NCBI RefSeq assembly: GCF_040183065.1
Contig: NC_091124.1
Span: 99,094,501 to 99,158,500 of the forward strand
Reading direction: 5' to 3'
Length of the DNA: 64,000 nt
Origin: Periplaneta americana
Lineage: Eukaryota > Arthropoda > Insecta > Blattodea > Blattidae
Shown: positions 11,460 to 22,850 of the stretch, piece by piece
Layout: the number at the start of each line of letters is the position of its first letter
How positions within the stretch are numbered: position 1 is the stretch's first letter
Program-made: the position numbers and the translations under genes
The notes under the pieces: model-generated
Told to the model about the DNA's origin: nothing
The model's input: only the letters and a program-made list of their open reading frames with translations
Databases searched by the model: none

Positions 11460-12370
11460 GGCTGCCTAGAATAACGTTGTAAGTCCGTTTTTGGCCAAAC
11501 TGAGTTTTCGGCTGAAAAATGTTGTATCGCACATATTGCATCATGTGCTGTCATCGTCTTGCTGATATTCACACTACTTCGAACTGTAGTATTTTGATTG
11601 TGTTGCTGGGCTGAATAACGTTGTAACGCAAATAAAATGGCGGACAATCATTCTTGTAATGTCACACATGGTCTCATAAAAAACGTAAATAGAAAGAGAA
11701 AACGTAAGATTAATATCATGCAATGGAAAGACAATGTACGTAAGACACTAAAGATCAGCGCAAAGAATATACTTCGAAGAAAGGTGACATTAAACCAGCT
11801 GTGAAAAGACCTGGACCGGTGGGTAGAATAAGTAGTCAATGTAGGCCTATAGAGAGCTAAAGGAGAATAGTTAAAGGTAAGAAAGTCATGGTTACTCTGA
11901 ATTCTGCTATGACCCAATAACAGAAAAAAGAAAAAAAAATTTTTGTCTGTGTAATATTGATATTGTATGCCTAAACAAATAATCTAAGTTGTGTAATTTG
12001 TTTCAAGTTCTTATGATATAAATTTGTCTATTAGTATTACTATTAATATTATTTAATGTACTCAAATGTAACAACCATAAAGAATCTACCAGGAAATATG
12101 GACAGTATTTAAGTTTCTTTGCCTTTACAACGTTGTTCTTCTGGATTGACATACAACGTTTCTCTACTGTAAATGTACAAAAAGTTCTGTTAATTGGAGG
12201 ATGAAGACATTACATATAATATATAAATGGTGTGAATACTTACTGAAGTATTAATACAGACCTAACATAGTCATATTTTGTAATATTTAACAATGTTAAT
12301 ATGGAATAAACATATTTTTAATTTCCTGACAAACTGTAAAAACTGACTTACAACGTTATTCTAGGCAGCC
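11460..12370 (+). mobile_element. 911-bp DNA transposon derivative with GGCTGCCTAG termini
   Basis: Terminal inverted repeats of about 33 bp (one mismatch) begin GGCTGCCTAGAATAACGTTG at 11460 and end with its inverse at 12370. The motif AACGTTGT recurs inside both ends (near 11474, 11610, 12124, 12150 and 12350), as expected for transposase-binding subterminal repeats. Flanks give at best a 3-bp ATT duplication. The interior holds only a short ORF, so this is a non-autonomous, internally reduced copy. It lies in TMEM179 intron 1. Confidence 0.8.
11637..11804 (+). CDS. Short basic ORF, N-terminal stub of a transposon protein
   Basis: Fifty-five codons starting MADNHSC and containing NRKRKRKINIMQWKDNVRKT. 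The pattern of a basic run, a Trp, then another basic run resembles the N-termini of multi-copy uncharacterised insect proteins that continue to a C-terminal domain with a D/N-C-x-G-x-NKN motif. Another frame just after the stop reads KRPGPVGRIS, which would fit the continuation of that N-terminus after a frameshift. It is probably not functional on its own. The link to the fragments at 25515, 27961, 35980 and 43428 is inference. Confidence 0.5.
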   Translation: MADNHSCNVTHGLIKNVNRKRKRKINIMQWKDNVRKTLKISAKNILRRKVTLNQL

Positions 12371-12623
12371 ATTCAATTATGAGTGGGATTCGAGGTGAAT
12401 TCCATGAAGAGAAGAGAATATAAATTAAATTTGTATTAGTACTGGTGCAGAGATTTAGCGGTTTTTTAGAATCCTCACAGTTGCAAAATAATATATTTTT
12501 ACCCTGATAGGCCTAACAATATATCAATTTAGCGACTTCTGCTTTGTTTCATAGCTGGTTTTCAAGAATCGAGTTGGTGACGCTGTACGTCAGGCGCAGT
12601 GGCTATAGACTACCTGTTTTTTT

Positions 12624-12997
12624 TTTTAAGACGGGACATGACAGGAGCGTTGCGATCGGAAAAACAACTGAATGTCACATAGCGTGGTAAGCCTGTTGCT
12701 ATGGTAACAACGGTTGAGTTGGCAAACTTTCCGTTCCCACGTGGCGAGTGCTTAATAGCTCTCTTGGCGACATTTATTGCGCACACAATGTTAGCATTGG
12801 TACGTTTCGTCTTTGATTCTCTGTCGATTACTGTATTATTTTCTTACCTTAGTGTCAATTGTCAATTAATATTTTAACGTCAGCCATCTTACCGTCAATT
12901 GCTAGCTTCCATCAGCTCGCAGCGTGGTAGTCGATATTGGCAATATAGCATTGTAGTTTCAAGCTCGGCCGCTTAACTGTCATGTCCCATCTTTCAA
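12624..12997. repeat. Candidate short inverted-repeat element (MITE-like)
   Basis: AAGACGGGACATGACAG at 12628 pairs with CTGTCATGTCCCATCTT at 12979 (16 of 17 positions), enclosing about 370 bp with no coding frame. No clear target duplication, so a MITE is likely but not proven. Confidence 0.5.
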
Positions 12998-13019
12998 AAA
13001 GCAAGTATAGTATGCCTAA

Positions 13020-13265
13020 TCTTGTTTATATCTATTTACTTGGTTATTTAACCACGTTGTATCAACTAGGCCTACTAGGTTATTTAGCGTCGATGAGATT
13101 GGTGATAGCGAGATGGTATTTGAGAGATGAATTCGCCATAGATTACCTGGCATTCACCTTACGGTTGTGGAAAACCTCGGAAAAAACCTAACCAGGTAAT
13201 CAGCCCAAGCGGGGATCGAACCCGCGCCCGATCACAATTTCAGACCTGCAGGCACCACGCCGGTG
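13020..13265 (-). repeat. SINE-2, antisense copy
   Basis: On the - strand it has a tRNA-like head whose B box reads CGGGTTCGATCCC, then CTGATTACCTGGTTAGG, a TTTTTTCCGAGGTTTTCC stretch, and the tail ATCGACGCTAAATAACCTA. The same tail is found at 22330-22573 and 36770-36950. Confidence 0.8.
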
Positions 13266-13270
13266 GCTTC

Positions 13271-14300
13271 TTGTTTGTGTCACGGTCACCATTGTTACAA
13301 TAAAAGAACTCGCATTCAGTATGGGTATACACTTATCCTTGTATCATGATTTAATTCTTCTTCCTAACGACATCTGATTTGATTACGTAGTAAAGAACTC
13401 CCAGTTGGGGCCGAATCCATTTATCTCTTCTTCCTAACCACTTCTCATGGGGCCAAATTCGTTAGTAGCCCTGATGGAATGATGTTAATGGTGAGGAGAA
13501 ATTAGGCTGACCAGTTTTTTTATGGTCCAGCAGGGGACATCGGCAATTTCAAGAAAAACCACAAACTCTTACCTAGACACTCTCCATTGAAATGTTGCAG
13601 AAAATACATGCAACAGTAGATACAGTGATAGAACTTTGCACACTAAATTTGTAGAGTATCTTAACTTTTTTTTAATTAAATGCATAAATACACGTAACTC
13701 ATAATATGTAGCCATTAAGAATTCAATTTCATTACTTACGCATGCATGGAAGTCTTTCACATTATTATACACACTGAACTCTAACACATACATTTTGCAA
13801 GTATTTGTCTAAAGAATATATCTTTTTAAAGACCTGTTCATTCCCATAGAGCTTCACACTAAGTTCTTCACATGAGAAATGAAAGTTTGTTTTTACTTAT
13901 GACTAGACTTCGTGGAATTGCCACGAGAATCGTAAGGTTTACTACGCACGCGGTATACACTATATGAGAAGGGAACGTGCAAAGGATGGATTATGCCTCT
14001 GATGTAAACACTGAGCAGTATACTGCGGTTACAATAAAACCTGTATCCTGCATTCAAGAAATGTAATGAATGATCATTGAAGTGGGAAACGTCTAAACAT
14101 GTAATACACAAGTATTTTGTAGTGAGATATATTAACTCTTAAAGTTTAATGCAATATACTTACATCATCCTTGAATATGTGCATTGCAGTGAAGAGTTAC
14201 ATACATTTTGAGCGACTGAAAAGTGAACCTCCTCCGATGGTCACTCAAATAGTTTTTTTATTGGGAAAATGTACGTTCAACATCACACGATGTAATAGGT
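13271..14300. other. No recognisable feature
   Basis: AT-rich intronic-type sequence within TMEM179 intron 1. Open frames at 13569-13793 and 13893-14111 on the - strand show no domain or compositional support. Confidence 0.45.
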
Positions 14301-14302
14301 GC

Positions 14303-15060
14303 TTATTTGAAGAACGGAAAGTCATTATTTTTTAGTACACCAACTTCAGACGTCTTGTCGTGACCTGATAGTACATAATTTATAATACGAAGTTTTGAAT
14401 AGGCAGAATTTTTAGCAATAATGTTTCTCAACTTACATTTCACTTTTTCTGAAATTAGTGAATTGTTATTTTGGATAACGGTTTGTGATACTTTATCCAC
14501 TATATTAAGGGCTTCTGAGAGTTGTAGTTTAGACGATTCTAACAGGGTGATGCTTTTGGACACGATTTTAAAATTAGAATCAATGAACAGAATATCTTCC
14601 AATAGCTGTTCAGAAGGAAATGATTTTACAGCTGCAACAGTGGAACTGTCTGTGCTATCCAATGCATCAATTACCTCCATTGTTTTACCGTAATATTCTG
14701 CATAATAGTCCACACCTGTGGAGTAACGGTCAGCGCGTCTGGCCGTGAAACTAGGTGGCCCGGGTTCGATTCCCGGTCGGGGTAAGTTACCTGGTTGAGG
14801 TTTTTTCCGGGGTTTTCCCTCAACCCAATGTGAGCAAATGCTGGGTAACTTTCGGTGGTGGACCCCGGACTCATTTCACCGGCATTATCACCATCTCATT
14901 CAGAAGCTAAATAACCTAAGATGTTGATAAAGCGTCGTAAAACAACCAATCTGCATAATAATTAACAGCATCCAACCACGTTCCCCAACGGGTCAAAACT
15001 GGCTGCGGGGGTAAGGGTATTCCAGGGGCCATTGTTTGGAACAGCAACACTCTCATTGTA
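14303..15060 (-). pseudogene. hAT transposase remnant split by a SINE
   Basis: The 14303-14707 part encodes MDYYAEYYGKTMEVIDALDS and downstream helices that align with residues about 315-430 of the intact hAT transposase at 26150 ([20 protein letters not shown]). Beyond the SINE at 14708-14949 the - strand resumes with [20 protein letters not shown], matching [19 protein letters not shown] of the same protein. It is a diverged, older relative of the intact copies and not a recent fragment, since many residues differ. N- and C-terminal parts are missing. Confidence 0.85.
14708..14949 (+). repeat. SINE-1, complete copy
   Basis: The tRNA-like head has A-box-type TGTGGAGTAACGG and B box GGGTTCGATTCCC. 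It is followed by the CTGGTTGAGGTTTTTTCCGG segment and the conserved GTTGATAAAGCGTCGTAAAA tail. Flanking 11-bp duplication TCTGCATAATA (14697-14707 and 14950-14960) marks insertion into the hAT remnant. Confidence 0.95.
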
Positions 15061-15917
15061 GTATGTTTGATTGAATTCTTGTCTGCACTGAACATACACG
15101 TATGTTAAGCTTTGACTATTCCAGCCACAGTAATGTAAAAACAAGTGTTACATAGGTATACATTAGCTGTAGCTGCTTCGTCTATTTGGACCGGTCACAA
15201 CTCTTAACATGAACTGCTTATACTACGAGACCGGGCGTTTGCCCACCTCCTCTATACTACCGTACATCGGCAACCTGATTGCATGCTGCGTGTGGCAATT
15301 CAACGAAGTCTACTTATAACAAAGCTTTAACTATTTTCATTTTCATTCTTGACTTTTCATCAGTTCAGATTGAGTTCACTCTGGAGAAAAGTCTTTCAAT
15401 CTATGAATAACTGACTGAAAGACACATTATTAATGACACTATTTTGAGAATATTTTCAAATCGAATGGATTTTTTTTTAATGTTGAAAAACATCACACCA
15501 CTTTTCACCTGTTGGTTTGTCACAATACTCCTCAATTTTTGAACTATTTAAAAATGGGTGCTGCGGTAGTTCTAATGCTTCCGTGCAACGCGAATGAAGA
15601 CGAAGATGTTATGTTCTTCTCAAAGAGTGCAGAATATCTCATACTGTGCTCGTTGGTTCTTCAGTCTCATACTGAGAACCGTTCAGAGGCTTAAGACAGA
15701 GATGAGTATAGTTTTAAAGAATAGATGAACAACGATGAAATAGAGTATTTTACATTGTTCAAAGAAAATTTTTGAAAAAAAATACAGCAGGATTCATAGT
15801 CTTCGAAAACTCAAATTCTGTTTGTTTCTGTAAAATTGAACGTGAAGATTGTCCTATGGTTTCTGTTTCCTTTAAAATTCTCAATGATTTAACTATCCAA
15901 GTTTGGTACAATAGTAT
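15061..15917. other. No recognisable feature
   Basis: Between the hAT remnant and MITE-A copy 2. A 60-codon frame at 15512-15694 shows no recognisable domain. Confidence 0.4.
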
Positions 15918-16100
15918 CACAGTCTAGTATATACAGTCACGAAGCTTGAGTTGTTGAGGGTACTAGGAATAATAGACTGTGCCGGTACTGTTTTACATTG
16001 TATGTGATGAGGCGATAGTAGCGATCCTAGTGGTTAGCTACTATATATAGATGCATATTCCCTATGTATTGAGCTTCATGACTGTATATACTAGACTGTG
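15918..16100. mobile_element. MITE-A, copy 2
   Basis: 183 bp, the same length and termini as copy 1 (CACAGTCTAGTATATACAGT and its inverse). Interiors share GTGATGAGGCGATAGTAGCG. The flanks (ATAGTAT and ATAATAC) are only partly alike, so any target duplication has decayed. Confidence 0.85.
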
Positions 16101-16104
16101 ATAA

Positions 16105-18170
16105 TACTATGGTTTCCCCTGCTACTTTTAAGTGGTTGCTAGGACCCAATCTGCTGTGTGATCAGTGGACAAATTTGGAAAGCTTTTCAAGTCATTTAAA
16201 ATCATTCACAACAGAATCATTGTCAGTGGAACAGAAACTTGATCAAGTTTTTTCACTCATTGCAGAATGTGTAAATGCAAGTGAGGCTAATTCCCCTCTG
16301 TCAACTAAATTACTCTTCCTATAAGAGCAAGTTGACCTTGCACCAAAGAGTTTTCCATGACACACTCCTCATACCCTTATATGGGCTTGTTCAGTGTTCT
16401 TTAGAGATCCGAAAGCTTATCACAAAATTCGAGAAAGCAGTGTCCTTACTTTGCTCATCCAATTTATCTAAGAAAATTAAGTTTGGATCTTGGAACAGAA
16501 CGCTCCGGAATACAAAATGCACATGTGTGTTACCTGAAAGAAAAACTAAAATCTCTCAAAGAACATGAAAACTAGGCCTAAGTTATTCTTTTTTCTAGAG
16601 GAAATACACGTTTCCCCTAAAATTAGTTATAAAGGAGGCACAATCCAAGAAGTTGGACAAAAAACCTCCCTTACAGCCACAACAATTTAAGCCTTATATT
16701 AAATTCACTATTTTCCACCAACACAGTGTTGTAGCTCTTTTTCCTGTCACAAAATTAGATGCAGATAATCTACTAGAATTAACAAAGAAAGTTATAAAAC
16801 TATAATTAACGGAATGTGTTTATGTAATAAATTCAATTATCTCTTATAACAATCGCGTTAATAGAAAAATGTTTGAAAAATTAGGCAATGACGAAGTAAA
16901 GTTCAGTGTTGTTAATCCATTTAAATCAGGTCATGAGATATTTTTGTTATTTGATACTGTTCACTTACTAAAATCAATAAGAAATAATTGAATTAAGCAA
17001 AAAGATAATTCACAAACATTTCTTTACCCTTCATTAGAATGTGTTGATATTTTGAACGCCCGTGTTGATGATTTTAAAAATATATACAGTATACCGGAAA
17101 GCGATAGGCATGCTAAATTAGCACCAAATTTAAGTAGGAAGGTATAATTTTCCTCGTCCTTTGAAAGGCAAAAAGTAAATTTTGCCGTCAGAATATTTGA
17201 CAACAAAAATGTTGCAGCTTTGCAGGCTTTTGAAAATAAATTGAATACGAAAGGGACAGCAGAATTTATTTCTTCAATATGATGGAAAATAGTAAATGTC
17301 AAACACACACAAAAAGAGAAAAAAACCTTTGTGAACCGTATTGCAATCCAATTTTTTTATGGATTACGGTAATGTATAATTTCTAAGGAAATTTGGTTCT
17401 TGGCTGCATAAATGGCGGACTTGCACATTATCTGGAGGGTCTTCGTCAGGACAGTTTACATCTGAAACCTTTACCGCATTGACACACATTACAGAAACTC
17501 TCATAGAAGTCTGTGACTACATTCTGAAGCAACTAAAATTAAATTACGTTCTCTTGGGAAAATTTCAAACAGATAATTTAGAAGGTATATTCAGTCAGTA
17601 TCGATAAATGAGTGGCGGAAATTACCACGTATCAGTGAGACAAATATTAGAATCCGAAAAAAAACTGAAAATAGTTAACCTCATCAAAATGCATTCTTCC
17701 TCATCTGATGAATTTTCACTAAAGTATTGCTTAACATCCTGTAGTGAAAGTGCAACAAGACAGACTGAACACAATGATGTAGCCGATTTGTACGCAATTA
17801 TACAGGAAGCGTCAGAAGACGTTAGTATAAGTGAGAATGAAAAATGGTGTTAATTTATATAGCAGGATACGTTGCGAATAAAGTAAAACAAACAGTGCAA
17901 AGCAAATCTTGTATCGACTTCATAATGTACGATAGAAAAATGGAGGTCGAATGTCAGCACGAAAGTTTTCAGTACTTGTTCGATATAGATCGAGGTGGAC
18001 TTAAATGGCCGAAAGATTTCATTGTTCACATTGTTGAAATGTCTTCATAATATTTGAAACACTATTTAAGTGATCAATTTGAAACAATATTTTTAGAATG
18101 CTGCTCCAACAGTTATCAATTATTGTTGAAAGCTGAAGACTTTATGTCTTCCACGTGTGATTTGTACGCA
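16105..18170 (+). pseudogene. Second P/THAP9-type transposase pseudogene
   Basis: Across several frames it encodes, in order: KAYHKIRE and YLKEKLKSLKEHE; EEIHVSPKISYKGG with the first catalytic acidic residues; VALFPVTKLDADNLLELTKK; NPFKSGHEIFLLFDTVHLLK; LECVDILNARVDDFKN; FERQKVNFAVRIFDNKNVAA; SGGNYHVSVRQILESEKKL; VLIYIAGYVANKV. This order is that of THAP9/P-like transposases. At least eight stops or frameshifts break it. No THAP finger was found, and MITE-A lies directly at its 5' side. It is a different lineage from the copy at 7049. Confidence 0.8.
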
Positions 18171-18955
18171 TGTTGAGTTGCGCGCATGTTTCATATTTGT
18201 AAATTAGTGCCAGTCATCACAAATATATTTTTAAATAACTATTGCAAAAGCACAAATGACACATACATTTCACAAAGGGACAAAAACGGAAATTAGGGAC
18301 TGTAACCAAACAATACAGTGAAGTAACAATGTAATTATGTTAGTTTGAACTTTATACGAGTGTATAATGTATATATTATGTCCCGTATTCACGTGGAATC
18401 TTAAGATTATTGTCACCATGCTACTACTAACACAGGTATGTACTTCAATTTCTGTGTTGTTTAATGTCAGTTGTATTTTTCATCTTGAATTGTATTAAAA
18501 TGCTGCTTCAGTACGCATGTGACACTGTCTATACTCTATACACACACCAGTGAGGTGACGTCATACTTGCTATGCTCAGGCCTTCTTACCACGAAGGCCA
18601 CGTAACCACTCGACCACGGACGAGCTATTATCACAGTATTATTATTATTATAGAATATAGGATAGAATACAGCTATATTGTATATCGGTCACAGAAACTA
18701 TTGTACCATATCCTTTTCGTCACTGTTACTTTCATGATAGTGGTGATGGTGACAGCGTTAGCAGCAGAAATGATAATGATGTTGGTGATACTTTGCGTGT
18801 TGACAACTTGTCACTAAAACTAAAATTCACAGATATCTTATTACGATGGTGATTCCTATGCTGTAGCTCTGACCTATTTGTAACTGAATTAAAATTTATA
18901 TTTTATGGCACAGAAATGACTGAAATTTTTTATGGTTACATGCCAAGTTGCAAGT
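18171..18955. other. AT-rich stretch, nothing recognised
   Basis: No credible gene. The frame at 18572-18817 spans low-complexity TAT and GTGATG sequence. Confidence 0.45.
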
Positions 18956-18989
18956 CTGTACATTTCCCCGTTGGCTCGTAGGAGGTGTT

Positions 18990-19290
18990 CGAGTGGCCGT
19001 AAGTGCTGCGCCAGTAGAAAAATGGAGCCTTGAGCAAAGAGCTGCAATCAAATATCTGCAAAAGAAGGAAATGCCTCCATCTCAAATCTACCAAGATACA
19101 ATAGATACCTTGGGAGAATCTGCTGTACCTTATGGTATAGTAAAAGGTGGTGTCGAATGTTTAAATGTGGAAGAACATCGTGAGAATCTGAATATGGTGG
19201 CGTCCTTTCGAAAACTGTCACAATACCAGAAAAGATAAAGAAAGTGCATGATTAAGTGCTACAATATCTGTCTTTGACAGACTTAAGGAC
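18990..19290 (+). pseudogene. mariner-type transposase N-terminal fragment
   Basis: Encodes EKWSLEQRAAIKYLQKKEMP, then TLGESAVPYGIVK, and after a frameshift SKTVTIPEKIKKVHD. This is the first helix-turn-helix half of mariner (SETMAR-like) transposases, whose usual text is EQR-IKYL--KG--P-QI--D---TLGESAPSY-TVK. No catalytic domain follows, because sequence from about 19250 belongs to an antisense hAT fragment. Confidence 0.75.
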
Positions 19291-20030
19291 CGCATTAAAT
19301 AAATATATCGTCTCCCATGGTATGTCCATGAAGTGGCTATAGTTTGTCAAACTCTTTTTTTTTTTTTTTTTTTTTTTTTTTACTGTAAAGTCATTAAAAA
19401 CCATTCTAACAAATAAGCTTACACAAAATTCAGCAATGTCAGGCATATCAATACTTTCATGAAACTGGAGTGAAAAATATTCACACGATTGCAAGTCGTG
19501 ATGTAATTGTAATTGAGATTCCAAATTATTAAAAATCTGTTCAACCCGCCTAGCAACAGCCTGGTGAGACAACTGAGGTCTTTTGATGTAAGACATACGG
19601 TAAGTTAGATTTATCTTTGTGACAATCGAACAGAGATTCAGTGGCATTTATCATTGCTTCTTTTACTACTTACCCATCACCGAGTTTCTTTTTTTCCTTT
19701 TAGCTAAGCTAAGAAGTAACAGACTTTGTAACAATCTATCGTCACGTTATGGGTTTGCTGAACAGGCCTCGTAAACACACATTGTTCGAATGTCAATTTA
19801 GATATTAGGTCTTTCACTTTGTGCTTTCTTAGTTCATCATTCATTGAAAATTTACGGTTAAAATTTTTGTGATTAGCCAAAAAAGTCACTCTACCTTACT
19901 TTTTTTTAGATACAGACACGCTAGCATTAGGCCTACTACTCAATGAACACACAGATTTTCCTCTGCTTTCAATAAAAAAATACTGAGTCTTCCATTCATT
20001 GTTAAAGCTATAATTTCTAAAGCCATGTTA
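19252..20030 (-). pseudogene. hAT transposase fragment, GTF2IRD2/Charlie-like
   Basis: Read on the - strand: an N-terminal zinc-finger region (YFFIESRGKSVCS near 19990), FLANHKNFNRKF, LRKHKVKDLISKLTFEQCVF, TRPVQQTHNVTIDCYKVCYF, then SHQAVARRVEQIFNNLESQL and EYFSLQFHESIDMPDIAEFC with the first catalytic Asp. This order is that of hAT proteins related to GTF2IRD2. It is truncated after the first catalytic block at a poly(A)-type run (T-tract on the + strand at 19358-19381). Frameshifts separate the pieces. Confidence 0.8.
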
Positions 20031-20970
20031 AGAAGGGTTAGGCTATGTTCAAAATATTACTTATTAATAACTGAATAATTTAAACATTAATGAAGAGACA
20101 CTGATAACACGTTGAATATTCAACTTATCACAACACAAGACACAATAATATTTAACTAAACTAGCACTCACAACGTACTTCACAAGCTCACAATATTCGG
20201 CTGAGAGCAAGGAACTTGGAAATCAAAACTATTTTCCATTCCTATTGTACGACAGTCGTTTATTGTTTGCGGCACTGCTTTGTTGGGATTAAAGAAACTT
20301 CGAGGATATGCGCACATTGGGTTTCCCATTGTCGTCTTGGCAAATCTCTGTTATTTTACAGTAGGAAGTTTATGGCATTGCAATAATGTGAATGTCAAGA
20401 AAACCAGCAGTAGGCCTAGAACAAATTTCTTGGACTTGAGAACGGCGCTTTTAAGATGAAATATATAAAATCGGTATCGTACAAATAAAAGAATGTGTAA
20501 GCAATGGCATGCTTCACGGAAATATTTCGAAAACATATAACGTCTAACTCTAAACACAAATGCTGAAAAATATTTTGTTTTAAAATATTAATTAAAATTT
20601 AAAATCGGCAATTTGAAATTTCATTGCGAAGGGCGTCATAAAAAGATATCGCGACAGAGCTGTTCTACTGCATATTTCTTTTGTACAGATTAAAAGTACA
20701 CTTATTCGCGCTATCTTAGCACACACCTGTTAACATAACTATAAAGTTCCAAGCGATTATTGTGCTCGATTCCCAGCTCCTACCTCTCAGTGTGAAGTTA
20801 CATGCGCAGACCACGTGGCTAACGAGGAAGACAGGCTTCGACACGAATCGGAGTCACGTGATTATCATGGTCTAGTCATGGCTATCTTGACAATCGCCTA
20901 ATATAAATACATGTTCACAGTTCTAAAAAAAACAAAAGAATTGCTACATTAAACTCATGTTAAACGTGCA
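20031..20970. other. No recognisable feature
   Basis: AT-rich intronic sequence of TMEM179 intron 1. No terminal repeats or coding evidence. Confidence 0.4.
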
Positions 20971-20974
20971 TTTA

Positions 20975-21725
20975 TACAGGGTGATTCAAAACCTCTGCGA
21001 CAAACTCTGAGGGGTGATAGATCTAACAATAAGGAACCCTTTTTGTTAAACAACCTATGTCTTTTGACGCATCGTATCGAAGTTACCGTTGAAAATGTTT
21101 TTGCGCGGACGAATGTCAATGTAAGCGAATGTGTGCACCCCTGTTTGTTTGTTGAGATGTTTGTAAGAAATGGGAAGGATTGTTGTTGTTTGTTTACGTT
21201 TAATGTTCAATACCTTTTCCTTTCAATCATCAATTGAGAACTGATGTCTAAGCGGTCTTCCACCAATGCGCCAGGGATGAAGAGACCTATCGTCTCGAAG
21301 GCGCTGATAAAGTCGAGCAAATATTGTGTGGTGAGGGTGATTTCTGTTTTGAAATTGTTGTTGGTACATGTGGAGAGCTCTTCTTCCGTTTCCGCGACCC
21401 TTCCCATAACACATTACCATGTCGGCTAACTCGGGAAAAGTGTAGACATCCATTCTCAATTAATTAGACTGAACTGAAAGGAAAAGGTATTGAACAATAA
21501 ACGTAAACAAACAACAACAACCCTTCTCGTCTCTTACAAACATCTCAACAAACAAGCAGGGGTGCACACATTCGCATACATTGACATACGCCTGCGCAAA
21601 AACATTTTCAATGGTAACTTCCATACGACGCGTCAAAAGACGTAAGTTGTTTAACAAAAAGGGTTCCTTATTGTTAGATCTATCACCCCTCAGAGTTTGT
21701 CGCAGTTGTTTTGAATCATCCTGTA
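20975..21725. mobile_element. Foldback element with ~260-bp arms around a DUF4817 segment
   Basis: Opens TACAGGGTGATTCAAAAC and closes with the inverse ending GAATCATCCTGTA. The arms 20977-21236 and 21460-21723 are inverted copies about 90% alike, and the flanking sequence is TA as in mariner-like elements. The loop holds a transposase helix-turn-helix segment. One arm plus part of the loop recurs at 24541-24910. Confidence 0.85.
21223..21459 (-). pseudogene. DUF4817-type helix-turn-helix fragment of a mariner-like transposase
   Basis: Encodes YTFPELADMVMCYGKGRGNG, ALHMYQQQFQNRNHP and TIFARLYQRLRDD. This is the DUF4817 N-terminal DNA-binding domain common in insect mariner-like proteins (typical wording F-N-E--DM---YG---GN---A---Y---FP-R--P---TF--L-Q-L). 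The catalytic domain is absent here. A catalytic fragment of what may be the same superfamily lies at 40960-41603. Confidence 0.75.
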
Positions 21726-22319
21726 TATAAACTTTTTCAATGTTGGCCATGTTATTGCATTATTACTACGAATGTGACATCGCGCCGTAGTCTGTCTTTC
21801 TCGTTAGCCAGGCACAGACCATACGCAGTCAACGATTGGCCTCACCATTATACTTCCACTATAGGTTTGAGCAACAGCCATCAGAAACCTTGAGCATCTT
21901 CGACAGCAAATCATTGTTGTCATCACTAGAGTAACTACTGTACACACTTGACGCCTCTGTAACTACTAGAGCTTACGCAGAGCTACCATAATTTGATAAA
22001 ACAGTGTGAATTATAGTTGTAAATAAAAAATTATGAATAAGTAATAAATTGTAAATAATGATGTTCTGATTTGTTTGAATGGTGCAAAGTATAGACCTAT
22101 CTTTGAATGGCACATAAATAATACTTGGTGAGTTTTCCTTGCAAAACCAGTTGCTTCATTATATGTTGAACAAGCATGAATAGAAGTAACTTGAACAATT
22201 AACTTATTCACAAGCAATTGAAACCGGATATAGTCGAAGAGAACATCTGCATTTTTAATCAGACTTTAGACTTAAATTTAACTTTCAAGATTTTGACGTC
22301 TCATTTATTAGAGGTGGCC

Positions 22320-22573
22320 AGCTACATAGCTCATCGCCAGAGGCGCTTGTCCTTTAATCCAGAGTTGCGCTTCGGCGTGGGTCCAATTCCCGCTTGGGCT
22401 GATTACATGGTTGTTATTTTTTCGAGGTTTTCTAAACCATAAAGCGAATGTCAGGTAATCCACGGCGCATTCTCGGTGTCATCTCGCCAAATACCATGTC
22501 GCTATCACCATTACCACAGACACTAAATAACCTAATAGTTGATATAGCATCGTTAAATAACCAACTAAAAAGT
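22320..22573 (+). repeat. SINE-2, sense copy
   Basis: Head with a degenerate B box (GGGTCCAATTCCC), then GCTTGGGCTGATTACATGGT, CAGGTAATCCACGGCG, ATCTCGCCAAATACCATGTC and the tail GATATAGCATCGTTAAATAA. Diverged from the copies at 13020 and 36770. Confidence 0.8.
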
Positions 22574-22703
22574 ATTTGAGGCATAAGCTATTACAAAAAA
22601 AATCTTTAGATACCTATTAAGATCAATAAATGTTGACTGTGGGCATGTCCATTTCATCTGGCCTGAGTGATAGTCCTAAACAGAACTCTATTTTTTTTTA
22701 AAG

Positions 22704-22850
22704 GTTGCCTCATTCTTGGAGAATTGTTTTGCCAGCACTAGTTTTCAATATTATTTATTCTATAATATCGTGTGCTGCAACAACTGTTATGCATGGAGGA
22801 TTTAAACATTTCTGTAAAACTTTTTCCCAGGCGATCATACACAATGAAAG
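22704..22850 (+). CDS. TMEM179: TMEM179-like membrane protein, exon 2
   Basis: 147-bp exon bounded by a polypyrimidine tract with TTTAAAG|G acceptor and a GAAAG|GTATTT donor. The G at 22704 completes the codon left open by exon 1, giving frame SGLPHSWRIVLPALVFNIIY and then HGGFKHFCKTFSQAII. The hydrophobic segment corresponds to the third membrane span of TMEM179. GGFKHFC matches its GFTMWC motif at the start of the extracellular loop. It ends in phase 2 within HNES. Intron 1 is 11.6 kb and intron 2 is 11.6 kb, both packed with transposons. Confidence 0.75.

Noticed and set aside
14730-14785. tRNA gene suggested by A- and B-box sequences in SINE-1 (also at 37775, 45819 and 53605)
   Set aside because: The boxes belong to repeated SINEs with conserved non-tRNA bodies, and the cloverleaf stems pair poorly.
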